DNA of 64,000 nucleotides from Bin87 sp034421995 (GTDB lineage Bacteria > Chloroflexota > Dehalococcoidia > Lucifugimonadales > UBA3495). The translations under genes and the position numbers were made by a program. The notes beneath the pieces are model-generated. The model saw only the letters and a program-made list of their open reading frames with translations. It had not been told where the DNA came from and did no database searches. The stretch is from assembly GCA_034421995.1 (NCBI GenBank), contig DAOUJY010000076.1, positions 1 to 64,000 of the forward strand. The letters run 5' to 3'. Shown here piece after piece: positions 33,758-42,253 of this stretch (its first letter is position 1; every line of letters starts with the position of its first letter).

Positions 33758-34375
33758 ATGCTTACAATCGGACTCACGGGTGGCATTGGCAGCGGCAAAA
33801 GCGTCGTGGCCGACCTGTTGCGTGAACAGGGGGCAACGATAATCGACGCAGACCGGCTGGGCCACGAAGCGTACACTCCGAATTCCGAAGCCTGGCGCCA
33901 GGTTGTCGCAGCCTTCGGCGAAGGCATACTGACGGCGGAAGGAGAGATAGACCGGCGAAAATTGGGAGCGATAGTCTTCTCCGACCCGGCCCAACTCGAG
34001 CGACTGAACGCCATCATGCACCCGCTGATGGCCGGTATGGTGCAGCAGCGAAAAGTCCAGTTGTCCGAAGCAAGCGTAGCTGTCGCAGTAGTCGAAGCCG
34101 CCGTACTCTTCGAAGCCGGTTGGGAAACTTTAGTCGACGAGGTCTGGACCACCGTAGCCCCGGATGATGTCGTAATTGAACGCCTCCGCCAACGGAACGG
34201 ACTGAGCGCCCAGGAAGCCAGTAAACGCATCAATTCACAGATGTCGTCCGAGGACCGAATTCGACGTTCCGACGTGGTGATCGAAAACGCGTCAGACCTG
34301 GGCGCTTTGCAGCGCCGGATCAAAGCTTTGTGGGAGACTCGAGTCAAAGGAAAGGTAAATCAAGGCAATGGTTGA
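33758..34375 (+). CDS. coaE: Dephospho-CoA kinase
   Basis: A 205-residue P-loop kinase doing the last step of CoA synthesis. LTGGIGSGKS is the Walker A loop, IDADRLGHEAY the substrate-binding DAD motif, and RLRQRNGLSAQEASKRINSQ the lid. The start at ATG 33758 gives the standard N-terminus. Its 3' end overlaps the next gene by eight bases. A Nudix hydrolase likely to act on CoA lies two genes on, so synthesis and turnover genes share one transcript. Confidence 0.94.
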   Translation: MLTIGLTGGIGSGKSVVADLLREQGATIIDADRLGHEAYTPNSEAWRQVVAAFGEGILTAEGEIDRRKLGAIVFSDPAQLERLNAIMHPLMAGMVQQRKVQLSEASVAVAVVEAAVLFEAGWETLVDEVWTTVAPDDVVIERLRQRNGLSAQEASKRINSQMSSEDRIRRSDVVIENASDLGALQRRIKALWETRVKGKVNQGNG

Positions 34376-35279
34376 AGCAAACATCGAAATGCTGGAAGAC
34401 GAACCCAGTTTCAAAGAGTTCGCCATCGAAGAATTTCTGGTCCGCAGCGAACCCTACTATCGCGCCGTCGGGGATGAGCTTGAGTTGTTCGAGGCTGCCT
34501 ACGAACAGCACATCCCCGTCCTCCTCAAAGGCCCGACCGGTTGCGGCAAAACCCGGTTCGTCGAGTACATGGCTTGGAAACTCGGGCGCCCCATCACCAC
34601 CGTGCGCAACCAGGGCGTGCAGGAGATGCGGGAAGGCGAAGTCCGCGTCCCGCTGGTAACCATTGCCTGCCACGAAGACCTGACCGCCAGTGACCTGGTG
34701 GGTCGTTATCTGTTGGATGCCCAGGGCACCCGCTGGATCGACGGTCCCATGACCCGCGCCGTCAAAGCCGGAGCTATCTTGTACCTCGACGAAGTGGTCG
34801 AAGCCCGCAAGGACACCACGGTCCTGATCCACCCCCTCACCGACCACCGCCGGATCCTCCCGGTCGAAAAAACCGGCAACATCATTGAGGCCGATGACCG
34901 TTTCCTGCTCTGCATCTCCTACAACCCCCACTATCAGAGCGCCCTCAAGGATCTGAAACACAGCACCCGGCAGCGGTTCATTTCCATCGAGTTCGACTAC
35001 CCGCCGGTGGATGTCGAAGCGGAAATCGTGGCCAAGGAAAGCGGTTGCAACGAAGATGAGGCTCATGCTCTGGCCCGCTTGGGTGACAAAATCCGCAATC
35101 TCCGGGAGCATGGACTGGCCGAAGGCGCCAGCACCAGGCTGCTCATATACGCCGGCCGTTTGATGCGACAGGGCATACCGGCTCGCCGGGCCTGCCAGGT
35201 AGCTATCGTGTGGACGCTCAGCGACGAGACGGAACTCCAGCGCAGCATCGAAGAGGTCGTGTACTCGATCTTTGAGTAG
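34368..35279 (+). CDS. MoxR-type AAA+ ATPase, CbbQ/NirQ/NorQ-like
   Basis: A 303-residue AAA+ protein: Walker A in LLKGPTGCGKTRFVEYMAW, Walker B in ILYLDEVVEA, CHEDLTASDLVGRYLL before it, sensor 1 SYNPHYQSALKDL, and arginine finger region KHSTRQRFISIEF. These are marks of the CbbQ/NorQ group, which works with a von Willebrand partner (CbbO/NorD) to remodel a target enzyme such as Rubisco or NO reductase. The likely partner is the 1102-residue gene at 35898. No Rubisco or NO reductase gene is present in the window, so the client is unknown. Confidence 0.88.
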   Translation: MVEANIEMLEDEPSFKEFAIEEFLVRSEPYYRAVGDELELFEAAYEQHIPVLLKGPTGCGKTRFVEYMAWKLGRPITTVRNQGVQEMREGEVRVPLVTIACHEDLTASDLVGRYLLDAQGTRWIDGPMTRAVKAGAILYLDEVVEARKDTTVLIHPLTDHRRILPVEKTGNIIEADDRFLLCISYNPHYQSALKDLKHSTRQRFISIEFDYPPVDVEAEIVAKESGCNEDEAHALARLGDKIRNLREHGLAEGASTRLLIYAGRLMRQGIPARRACQVAIVWTLSDETELQRSIEEVVYSIFE

Positions 35280-35308
35280 CCCCGGGCTTTGATTAGCAGG
35301 GAGACGGC

Positions 35309-35905
35309 ATGGGTGATCTCACCCTTGACCTCATCAAGGACACCCTGGCGCATCGCCAAAGGTTTACTGCCGCCGCGGAAGGATTGATGCCGGCGGCAGT
35401 AATGTTACTGCTGTATCCCAAAGACGGCGAGTTCTGCGTCCTGCTCAACAAGCGCTCCATGACTGTGGAGCACCACAAGGGAGAAATGTCTTTCCCCGGC
35501 GGCGCCCGGGATCCCGAAGACGCTGATTTTGAAGACACCGCCCGGCGCGAGACTGAAGAGGAAATGGGCATCGCCCGGGATGACATAACCATCCTGGGCC
35601 GCTTGGACGACAACGTAACCCGTTCCAACTTCCTCGTAAAAGTTTTTGTGGGCACCATCCCGTACCCCTATGAGTTCAATCCCAGTTCCCACGAAATCGC
35701 CGAGGTGGTAGAGATACCGCTGAGCGTATTGCGTGACAGTGCTACAATCCGTTGGGATTCCCGAATTGAAGACGGCGAACGGGTGGCCGTGCGCTCGTAT
35801 GGCTACCAGCATCATCTGGTGTACGGCGCCACCGCTAAAATCCTTGACCAGTTCCTCGACATCATCGAGGAAGGGCTGACAAAGGAGGGCACGAGCCTTG
35901 ACTAA
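35309..35905 (+). CDS. Nudix hydrolase, CoA pyrophosphatase type
   Basis: A 198-residue Nudix protein. GEMSFPGGARDPEDADFEDT followed by ARRETEEEMGI forms the Nudix box, and the preceding LLNKRSMTVEHHKGEMSFPG is the NuCoA motif of CoA pyrophosphatases (NudL, Pcd1), which split CoA into 3',5'-ADP and 4'-phosphopantetheine. It lies between the CbbQ-like and von Willebrand genes, overlapping the latter by eight bases. The call is firm for Nudix and good for CoA. Confidence 0.87.
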   Translation: MGDLTLDLIKDTLAHRQRFTAAAEGLMPAAVMLLLYPKDGEFCVLLNKRSMTVEHHKGEMSFPGGARDPEDADFEDTARRETEEEMGIARDDITILGRLDDNVTRSNFLVKVFVGTIPYPYEFNPSSHEIAEVVEIPLSVLRDSATIRWDSRIEDGERVAVRSYGYQHHLVYGATAKILDQFLDIIEEGLTKEGTSLD

Positions 35906-38900
35906 TTCCGCAACTGGCGACCTGTTGACCGAACTGGGCAAACTGCCGCCGGCCGTGACGGAGGCCTATGAGGCCGTCGCCGACGCCATGGCCGAGTCCT
36001 TCAGTGACGAGGAAACGGCGCTGTGGGCCAGAGAGGGCGTAGCCATTGGCACCCAGACCGTCCGCTCCTGGGAATCAGCCGTTGAATACTACCGAGTCAG
36101 CCCGGAAGTGGCGCGCTCGCTAGCCTTCGCGTCCTTTATGCAGTGGGCGCGGTGCGGCACTTACCTTTCCCAGGATTCACCCACCTTGGCGGTCGCCTTT
36201 TTCAAGGCCAGCCCCTCCATCGTCACTAACCTGCGGCCACAATACATCCCCCGCTGGGCCGGCTTGGGTCGTTCGCTCTACAAGGGCACCTGGAAGTCCA
36301 GCACCCTCGCCGCTCGGTTTTTCGAGGTCAGCCCGGATCTGGTGCGAAACCTCCCCTTCTGGGACGTGGAGGTGTTCGCCTCCTTGATTGAGGCGCTGTC
36401 CTACAAGTCTTACGATGTGGCCGCCGAATGCCTGGTCCTGGGCAGAGACGTCCTCCCGGCCATGGGTCGGGAACGTGAAGCTTTCCTGTCCATGTCCCGC
36501 GCCCTCACCGACAGCAGTTGGCGCGAGGTAAAAGCGTGCCTCGAAATGGCCCCCCGCGCCTTGCAGCACGTTGAGGAAGGACAGACCGGAAGGTTCCTCC
36601 GGCTGGGCGAAAAACTGGCCAAGATGGGCCTCCGGGACACCTCTCGGTTCCTCTACGACGGCGCCCAGGCGTTGTCCCACGTTTCCGCAGGCTCCCAAGG
36701 TCATATCCTCGACCTCTGTGAAGGTTTGCTCGCCAGCACGCCCGACGCGGTCCCACCCTTCCTGAAGAGCCTGGATCCGGTGCTCAACCGCATCACCCTC
36801 GCCCAACTGGACCAATGGTATCAGCACGGCGTGGGGTTGCTGGGCGAAAATCCCGAAAGCGGTATCGCGTTCTTCAAGATCGAGTCCAACACCTCGGAAT
36901 CCATGCTGGAAACCCTTTCCTCCAGCCTGGATCTGGAGCGCGTCAAGGGCATCATGCGCCTCTACACCCGCGCGTTGTCCGGCGAGAACATCGAGGTGCT
37001 CAGCACCGAAGAATTGGTGCGCCGCCAGATCGGGTGGGTTGACCAGGACACGGCGTCCACCGACGGCACCAAGGTGTACCTGCCGCCGATGATTGACAAC
37101 TACAACGACAAGGCGCAGAACTTCGCCTGGTTCAAAGTGGTTGCCACCCACCAGGTGTCCCACCTGGAGTTCGGCAGCTTCCAGTTTAACTTCACCAGGC
37201 CGGCCAAGGTGTTTGAAGACCGTCGCTTCCCCATGGAAGAGGCGATACAGGCTCGTATGGAAGCCATACGCACCGCCGCCATCGAACAATTCCAGCTCCA
37301 GGATGCCGATGTCGCGCCCACCATGGACATGGGCGAAGGCCCAGGCGGGACCATGCGGGTTTATACCGACATCGGCCGCTTCCTGGCCTTGTTTGAAGAC
37401 CGGCGCATGGCCTTCGACCTGTTCAGCGTATTGGAAGACTGCCGGCTCGACTATCGCATCAAGACCGAATACCCCGGCATCCGACGGCCCGCGCTGGACG
37501 TGCAGGGCGATGCGTTGTCCCAACGTCCCCGCGTCGAAGAACTGCCGTTGCAGGAAGCCCTCATCGAATTGCTCATCCACATGAGCTTGGACCGCTTCGA
37601 AGGCTTGCCGGTGCCCCAGGACTACCGCGAAGAAGCCTACATGCTGGCCCGTATCATGCACCGCCTGCGTACCGTCCGGGCGTCCATCGAGGACACCGCC
37701 GAAGCCTCGCTGCGGGCGTATGAAATCATCTCCCGCTTGCAAAACCAGCAGCAGCCCGAGGATGAATTCCAACCCGAAGACCTGGATGATCCCGGCGAGT
37801 TCTCCGAAGAGGAATACCAGGCCTTGCTGGACAAGTTGCAGGCCGAGATGAACGAGCAGCAGGGCGAACAGGGCGAGGGCGACCCCTACGAGTCGCCGGA
37901 GCCGGTCGAATACCGCGGTGATTTCAAGCCCGAAATGGTGCAGCTCCTCACCAAGCTCCAGATGGACCAGAGCCAAATGGGCGACGCTGAGCCGATGACC
38001 CAGGAGGAGCTGGAACAGCTGTTGCAGGACAGCGCCGAGCTGGAACTGGACGCCCAGGAAGGCGATGTGGACCAGAGCATGGCCATGTTCGCTCAGAACA
38101 TCATGAAGGAAGCCGGCGTCCCGCCGCCGTCAAACGACCCCGGCAAGGGATACGGTCCGATCCTCCACGATGATGACGCCGGCGGCGAGCTGGAAGCGCT
38201 GGAACCCAAGACCTTCGTGTACGACGAATGGGACTTCCGCGCCAACGACTACAAACCCCGCTGGTGCATCGTCAAGGAGAAGATCCTCGACGAAGGTGAT
38301 CCCAACTTCTACAACGACTCCCTGCGCAACTACGCCTCTCTGCTGGCCCATATCAAGCGCCAATTCGAGCTCATCATGCCCGAAACTTGGCGTAAGACCT
38401 ACCGGCTGATTGACGGTGAGGACATCGACCTCAACTCTGCCCTGGAAGCCTGGGCCGACCTCCGCATGAACGTGCCGCCGGATGAGAAAATCTACTGGCG
38501 CCGGAACCGTGTCGAGCGCGACGTTGCCGTGGTGTTCCTGCTGGATATGTCCGCTTCCACCGCCGAGGCCATCGACGAAGGCCGCCACTCGGTTGACGAC
38601 CGCGACGCGCCCGACGACCCGGTGGAATACATGGTCTGGCTGCGCCGTCGCCGCGAGGGGCTGGTGCGCCGCCACTACAAGCGCATCATCGACCTGGAAC
38701 GCGAAGGTTGCGCTCTGCTCATCAGCGCCCTGGAATCCATCGGCGATACCTACGGTATCTACGGCTTCTCCGGCTACGGGCGCGAGAACGTAGAGTTCTA
38801 CGTCATCAAGGACATCGAGGAGCCGTTCAACGACAAGATCAAGCGGCGTATCGACAAGGTGACGCCACTCCACGCTACCCGCATGGGCTCCGCCATCCGC

Positions 38901-39206
38901 CACGCCATCACCAAGCTGGAAAACCAGGACGCGGCCACCAAGATCCTCTTCCTCATCAGCGACGGCCGGCCCCAGGATCGGGGCTACAGCCGCGAGGGAG
39001 TGGAGAAGGAATACGCCGTCCACGACACCCACCAGGCCCTGCTCGAGGCCAAGCGGAAGGAAATCAACCCCTTCTGCCTCACTGTGGACAAGGCTGGGCA
39101 CGACTACCTCAAGACCATGTGCGGCGACCTGAACTACGAAGTCCTGGACGACATCTGGGCGCTGCCGGAACGGTTGCCCATGCTCTACCGCACGCTGACG
39201 ATGTGA
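35898..39206 (+). CDS. Very large von Willebrand factor A protein, CbbO/NorD-like
   Basis: 1102 residues. The N-terminal 350 are helical, with repeated units of about 35 residues each (VSPEVARSL, ASPSIVTNLRP, VSPDLVRNLP). The middle (about 580-760) is very acidic and Gln/Glu-rich. The C-terminal 230 are a VWA domain with MIDAS residues in FLLDMSAS (DxSxS), the Thr in LHATRMGSAI and Asp in LFLISDGRPQD. This layout matches NorD/CbbO partners of MoxR ATPases. TTG at 35898 has AAAGGAGGG upstream. With the CbbQ-like ATPase it should form an ATP-driven remodelling complex; the client protein is unknown. Confidence 0.87.
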   Translation: MTNSATGDLLTELGKLPPAVTEAYEAVADAMAESFSDEETALWAREGVAIGTQTVRSWESAVEYYRVSPEVARSLAFASFMQWARCGTYLSQDSPTLAVAFFKASPSIVTNLRPQYIPRWAGLGRSLYKGTWKSSTLAARFFEVSPDLVRNLPFWDVEVFASLIEALSYKSYDVAAECLVLGRDVLPAMGREREAFLSMSRALTDSSWREVKACLEMAPRALQHVEEGQTGRFLRLGEKLAKMGLRDTSRFLYDGAQALSHVSAGSQGHILDLCEGLLASTPDAVPPFLKSLDPVLNRITLAQLDQWYQHGVGLLGENPESGIAFFKIESNTSESMLETLSSSLDLERVKGIMRLYTRALSGENIEVLSTEELVRRQIGWVDQDTASTDGTKVYLPPMIDNYNDKAQNFAWFKVVATHQVSHLEFGSFQFNFTRPAKVFEDRRFPMEEAIQARMEAIRTAAIEQFQLQDADVAPTMDMGEGPGGTMRVYTDIGRFLALFEDRRMAFDLFSVLEDCRLDYRIKTEYPGIRRPALDVQGDALSQRPRVEELPLQEALIELLIHMSLDRFEGLPVPQDYREEAYMLARIMHRLRTVRASIEDTAEASLRAYEIISRLQNQQQPEDEFQPEDLDDPGEFSEEEYQALLDKLQAEMNEQQGEQGEGDPYESPEPVEYRGDFKPEMVQLLTKLQMDQSQMGDAEPMTQEELEQLLQDSAELELDAQEGDVDQSMAMFAQNIMKEAGVPPPSNDPGKGYGPILHDDDAGGELEALEPKTFVYDEWDFRANDYKPRWCIVKEKILDEGDPNFYNDSLRNYASLLAHIKRQFELIMPETWRKTYRLIDGEDIDLNSALEAWADLRMNVPPDEKIYWRRNRVERDVAVVFLLDMSASTAEAIDEGRHSVDDRDAPDDPVEYMVWLRRRREGLVRRHYKRIIDLEREGCALLISALESIGDTYGIYGFSGYGRENVEFYVIKDIEEPFNDKIKRRIDKVTPLHATRMGSAIRHAITKLENQDAATKILFLISDGRPQDRGYSREGVEKEYAVHDTHQALLEAKRKEINPFCLTVDKAGHDYLKTMCGDLNYEVLDDIWALPERLPMLYRTLTM

Positions 39207-39228
39207 TTGCAACAACCACGTTGCCAGA

Positions 39229-39257
39229 CGTAGGGGCGGGTTTCAAACCCGCCCCTG
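39229..39257. repeat. GTAGGGGCG-type palindrome, likely terminator after the VWA gene
   Basis: AGGGGCGGG and CCCGCCCCT form a perfect nine-base stem around a TTTCAAA loop, 24 bases after the stop codon, followed by AATTTTG. It is a member of the same palindrome family as those at 57170 and 59983. Confidence 0.6.
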
Positions 39258-39281
39258 GAATTTTGTCCTCGCTGACAAATC

Positions 39282-39674
39282 TCACCGATTGCGCCTCCGC
39301 CGGATTCCTATCCGTAACGGGTTCCGCCGTCGGTCTTCAATCATGTCTTCCACAGCGGCAACTCCAGCCGGATTCTGCTCCCTTTCCAGTCGTTCGCGGA
39401 CGGCGGTCAGCGTGTCAATTTCCCGCGCCGTCAGTTTCTTTCTGCGTTCATCAATTGCCCAGAACACCAATTTAATTACTCCTTCGCCCAGTACAGCAGC
39501 CATACCGTAAGCGATGGTCCCTACGCCGGCCATTGACTTTACTGACTCAAGGTCGTGCCAAAATAGCCATTGTCCTCCGCCAATCAGCGCCGACAAAAGC
39601 CCGGTGACCACAGCCGCTCCGAAAGGCGTGACCATGGCATGGCGGCGCAACCATCTCACGTCATCCGATTGCAT
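39282..39674 (-). CDS. Small two-helix membrane protein, function unknown
   Basis: 130 residues: an N-terminal cytosolic stretch, hydrophobic segment MVTPFGAAVVTGLLSALIGG, a second (MAGVGTIAYGMAAVLGEGVI), then a charged helical tail (LTAREIDTLTAVRERLEREQ). No family recognised. It lies after cinA in the same direction, 27 bases downstream of the cinA stop. Confidence 0.5.
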   Translation of the reverse strand: MQSDDVRWLRRHAMVTPFGAAVVTGLLSALIGGGQWLFWHDLESVKSMAGVGTIAYGMAAVLGEGVIKLVFWAIDERRKKLTAREIDTLTAVRERLEREQNPAGVAAVEDMIEDRRRNPLRIGIRRRRNR

Positions 39675-39701
39675 CTTAACATCGGTACCGAGTCCCTGTC
39701 A

Positions 39702-40937
39702 TCAAGACGTCACTTCCGTAATCAGTTTACGTAGCTCCGTCAGCGCCGTGTTGCAGGACCTCCGCTTGATCACCAACCGGCGCGGTGGCGTGCGCAACGG
39801 AAACTCCCTGACATCATCGCCGTGGGCGATGGCGATGTGAATTGTACCGGGGCGGTGTCCTTCCATCTCCTGCGGCCCCAGCACGCCCGTGAGACCGATG
39901 CCGAAGTCCGCCGCCGTCGATCCCTGCGCGACCAACGCCATCGCATTGGCCGTCTGCTGGCTCACCACGCCGTGAGTTTCCAGCACGTCGGAAGACACGC
40001 CGGCGGCAACCATAGCGTCGGCGGTGAAGGCGACGTTGCCGCTTCGATACCACCGGTTGCTGTTCGGCGCCTCGGTGATGGTGTTCGCCAGGAACCCGCC
40101 GCTGACCGATTCCATAGTAGCCAGCGTCATTCCCCGTTCAACCAACGCCGCGCCCACCGACAACTCCGGTGTTTCGTCGTCGTAACCCCAAACGTAAGGA
40201 GCCAGCCGGTCGTGAATGGCGTTCTCCACCGGAGCGATCATTTCGCGGGCGGCGACCTCGTCGGCGGCCCGGGCGATAATGCGCAGGTGAATGCCGTCTG
40301 CCTTGGAATATATGCCCAGATACGGATTTTCCAGACCAAAGTACTCCGACATGATCTCGTCCACAGACGCTTCTCCCAACCCCAGCGTCTTGATATTCCG
40401 GGTGATGGTCACTTCGGTGTCGATGAGGTCTTTCAGCTTCGCGTCAATTTCGTCCTCCCACATGGCGCGGTTTTCGCCGGGAGGGCCGGGCATGCAGATG
40501 ATGTGCTTGCCGTTCCGTTGCGCCCACCAGCCTGGCGCTGTGCCGTTGCGGTTGGTGATGAACTGCGCCGAGGGAATCAGGTGGGCCTGCTTGACGTTGT
40601 GGGCTGGCATGTCCTGACCCCGATTGCGGAACCACTGCCGCAGGTTTTCGATTTCCGCGTCCTGGACCGTGGGCGTCTCACCCAACGCCGCCGCCACGGC
40701 TTCCCGGGTCAGATCGTCCTGCGTCGGCCCCAAGCCCCCCGTCGTGAAGATGATGTCTGACCGCTCCCAACCCCGCTGGAAAGCTTCGGTAAGCTTGGGC
40801 AGATCATCCCCTATGATGCTCACCCACTGCAATTGAATTCCCAGCCTCGGCAACCGGCCGGCGATCCAACTGGCGTTGGTATCAGTCAACTCACCCATCA
40901 ACAACTCGGTGCCAATGGAGATTATCTCTGCGTTCAA
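39702..40937 (-). CDS. cinA: CinA-family protein (ADP-ribose pyrophosphatase/nicotinamide-nucleotide amidase), C-terminal site altered
   Basis: 411 residues, normal for CinA. The N-terminal MoCF-like (COG1058) domain is intact: AEIISIGTELLMGELTDTNA, TTGGLGPTQDDLTREAVA, MPGPPGENRAMW. The C-terminal PncC domain deaminates nicotinamide mononucleotide in other bacteria; here its active-site loop reads MESVSGGFLANTI instead of AESCTGGLL. The strand that normally has Tyr-Ser-Asn-x-x-Lys reads AFTADAMVA, so the catalytic Lys is Met and the Tyr is Phe. The amidase is probably inactive or changed. The TTG start has AGGAGG upstream. Confidence 0.9.
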   Translation of the reverse strand: MNAEIISIGTELLMGELTDTNASWIAGRLPRLGIQLQWVSIIGDDLPKLTEAFQRGWERSDIIFTTGGLGPTQDDLTREAVAAALGETPTVQDAEIENLRQWFRNRGQDMPAHNVKQAHLIPSAQFITNRNGTAPGWWAQRNGKHIICMPGPPGENRAMWEDEIDAKLKDLIDTEVTITRNIKTLGLGEASVDEIMSEYFGLENPYLGIYSKADGIHLRIIARAADEVAAREMIAPVENAIHDRLAPYVWGYDDETPELSVGAALVERGMTLATMESVSGGFLANTITEAPNSNRWYRSGNVAFTADAMVAAGVSSDVLETHGVVSQQTANAMALVAQGSTAADFGIGLTGVLGPQEMEGHRPGTIHIAIAHGDDVREFPLRTPPRRLVIKRRSCNTALTELRKLITEVTS

Positions 40938-40959
40938 AACGGCCTCCTAGAATCAACAC

Positions 40960-41010
40960 CGTCATTCCCGCGACCCCCTTCCGTCATTCCCGCTTTCGCG
41001 GGAATCCGGA
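40960..41010. repeat. CGTCATTCCCGC-type dispersed repeat, two copies
   Basis: Two CCGTCATTCCCGC units 23 bases apart; the second continues into TTTCGCGGGAATCC and folds as a hairpin. It belongs to the same family as the repeats at 30817, 57556, 61989 and 42150. Confidence 0.6.
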
Positions 41011-41024
41011 AACCTTGACATAAG

Positions 41025-42137
41025 CTACGGGCAGTCGTAAGCCGATTCGGTGGGTGGATTGGTTACTAAGCATATGGTGCGTTCCGCCCGAACTCTGTTC
41101 ACCACGTACACCATCGGATCGCCCGGCAATCCGGCGTAATGCACCAGGATCTGCTCGTTGCCCTCATCGTCCAGAATGGGTTGATCGTCTTGGTCCACCT
41201 CGATGTGCCCGCCTCCGATGTAGAACTCGTGGGTTTTTTCCTCCGTGGCAATACGCACCGTGGTGTCCGCGGGATTCAAACCCCACTTCGGGTCGTCGGC
41301 GCCCGTTTCGTCAACGTGCCAACCGCCGGGCGTATCCGGTCCCCCCGGTTTCCCCGGCTGGGCCAGCCATTGCAGTTGCGATGTCCACCACTCGGGCGGC
41401 GCCACCGCTGCACGATCATCTCCAGCGGTAACGTACCAGGTACGCACGCCGGGTTCGGGAGCATAGGATACTGTTACGCCATTATGGGTAACCTCAAAAC
41501 CCGTGATGTCCCGAAAGTCCTCTTCGTAAAAATAGCCCAACTCAATCGGCGGCGGTACAAACGGCGGACTGACCACCAGACAGTTGACCACCCTGGCCCA
41601 AACCTCCGGCACTGTGAACAACTGGGTGGAGCCGGCCACCGTCATGTAGTTGTAGCCCTCGTCCGGCGTTTTGTTGCCCAACCAGAATTCATAGGACAAT
41701 CCGGTTTCCTCGGTTATCTTGATCACGCTTTCTGCCGGCTCCAGGCCGTACTGTGCCGGGTTTTCTATCGTCGTGCCCAGCACCCGGTTAACTTTAGGAC
41801 CGCTCAGCAGCAGCGGGGTGCCCGCCCATTTGGGGTGATGCACCTCCTCACGTTGTTCGCCCTGGACGATATACCACTTCCCGCGCCCCAAGTCCTTGTC
41901 GTATGCGATTGATCGCTCCTCCCCGGTGAACGCGATCTGCTCATCCGAACACTCGATAGATTCGCCGACCCGTCCCCGGTGGGTGACTTCCACCTGCACG
42001 ATGGCGTCGTCATCAATCCGCCACGCCCAGGGTTCCTCTTCCGGGGCAGTGTCCTGCTCCCACGGTTTAAACCAAAGCGCCAGCGCACCGAAAAGCGCCA
42101 GCACAAACACCAGCAAAATCGTCAACCGGACGTTCAT
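41025..42137 (-). CDS. DUF4340 protein linked to a Gld-like ABC exporter
   Basis: A 370-residue protein with an N-terminal transmembrane helix (LTILLVFVLALFGALALWF) and a large outer part with two repeats of the DUF4340 pattern: GTPLLLSGPKVNRVLGTTIE, YGLEPAESVIKITEETG, and later WGLNPADTTVRIATEEKTH. This family almost always follows GldG-like genes, as here. It should be part of the membrane complex; the exact role is unknown. Confidence 0.82.
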   Translation of the reverse strand: MNVRLTILLVFVLALFGALALWFKPWEQDTAPEEEPWAWRIDDDAIVQVEVTHRGRVGESIECSDEQIAFTGEERSIAYDKDLGRGKWYIVQGEQREEVHHPKWAGTPLLLSGPKVNRVLGTTIENPAQYGLEPAESVIKITEETGLSYEFWLGNKTPDEGYNYMTVAGSTQLFTVPEVWARVVNCLVVSPPFVPPPIELGYFYEEDFRDITGFEVTHNGVTVSYAPEPGVRTWYVTAGDDRAAVAPPEWWTSQLQWLAQPGKPGGPDTPGGWHVDETGADDPKWGLNPADTTVRIATEEKTHEFYIGGGHIEVDQDDQPILDDEGNEQILVHYAGLPGDPMVYVVNRVRAERTICLVTNPPTESAYDCP

Positions 42138-42253
42138 ATCCTGATCGTTACCCCGTCATTCCGGCTTCGCTTTCGTCGCTCCGCCAACTCTCTGGTAATT
42201 CCGGCGAAAGTCGCAGATGTGCCTTTGGCGTGCCGGAATCCAGGCCCTTTGCC

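Noticed and set aside
36177..37976. A 599-codon open frame opposite the VWA gene (and similar ones opposite ribBA, the HMGL-like gene and prfB)
   Set aside because: Shadows of high-G+C coding sequence on the other strand: no family motifs and no ribosome-binding sites.
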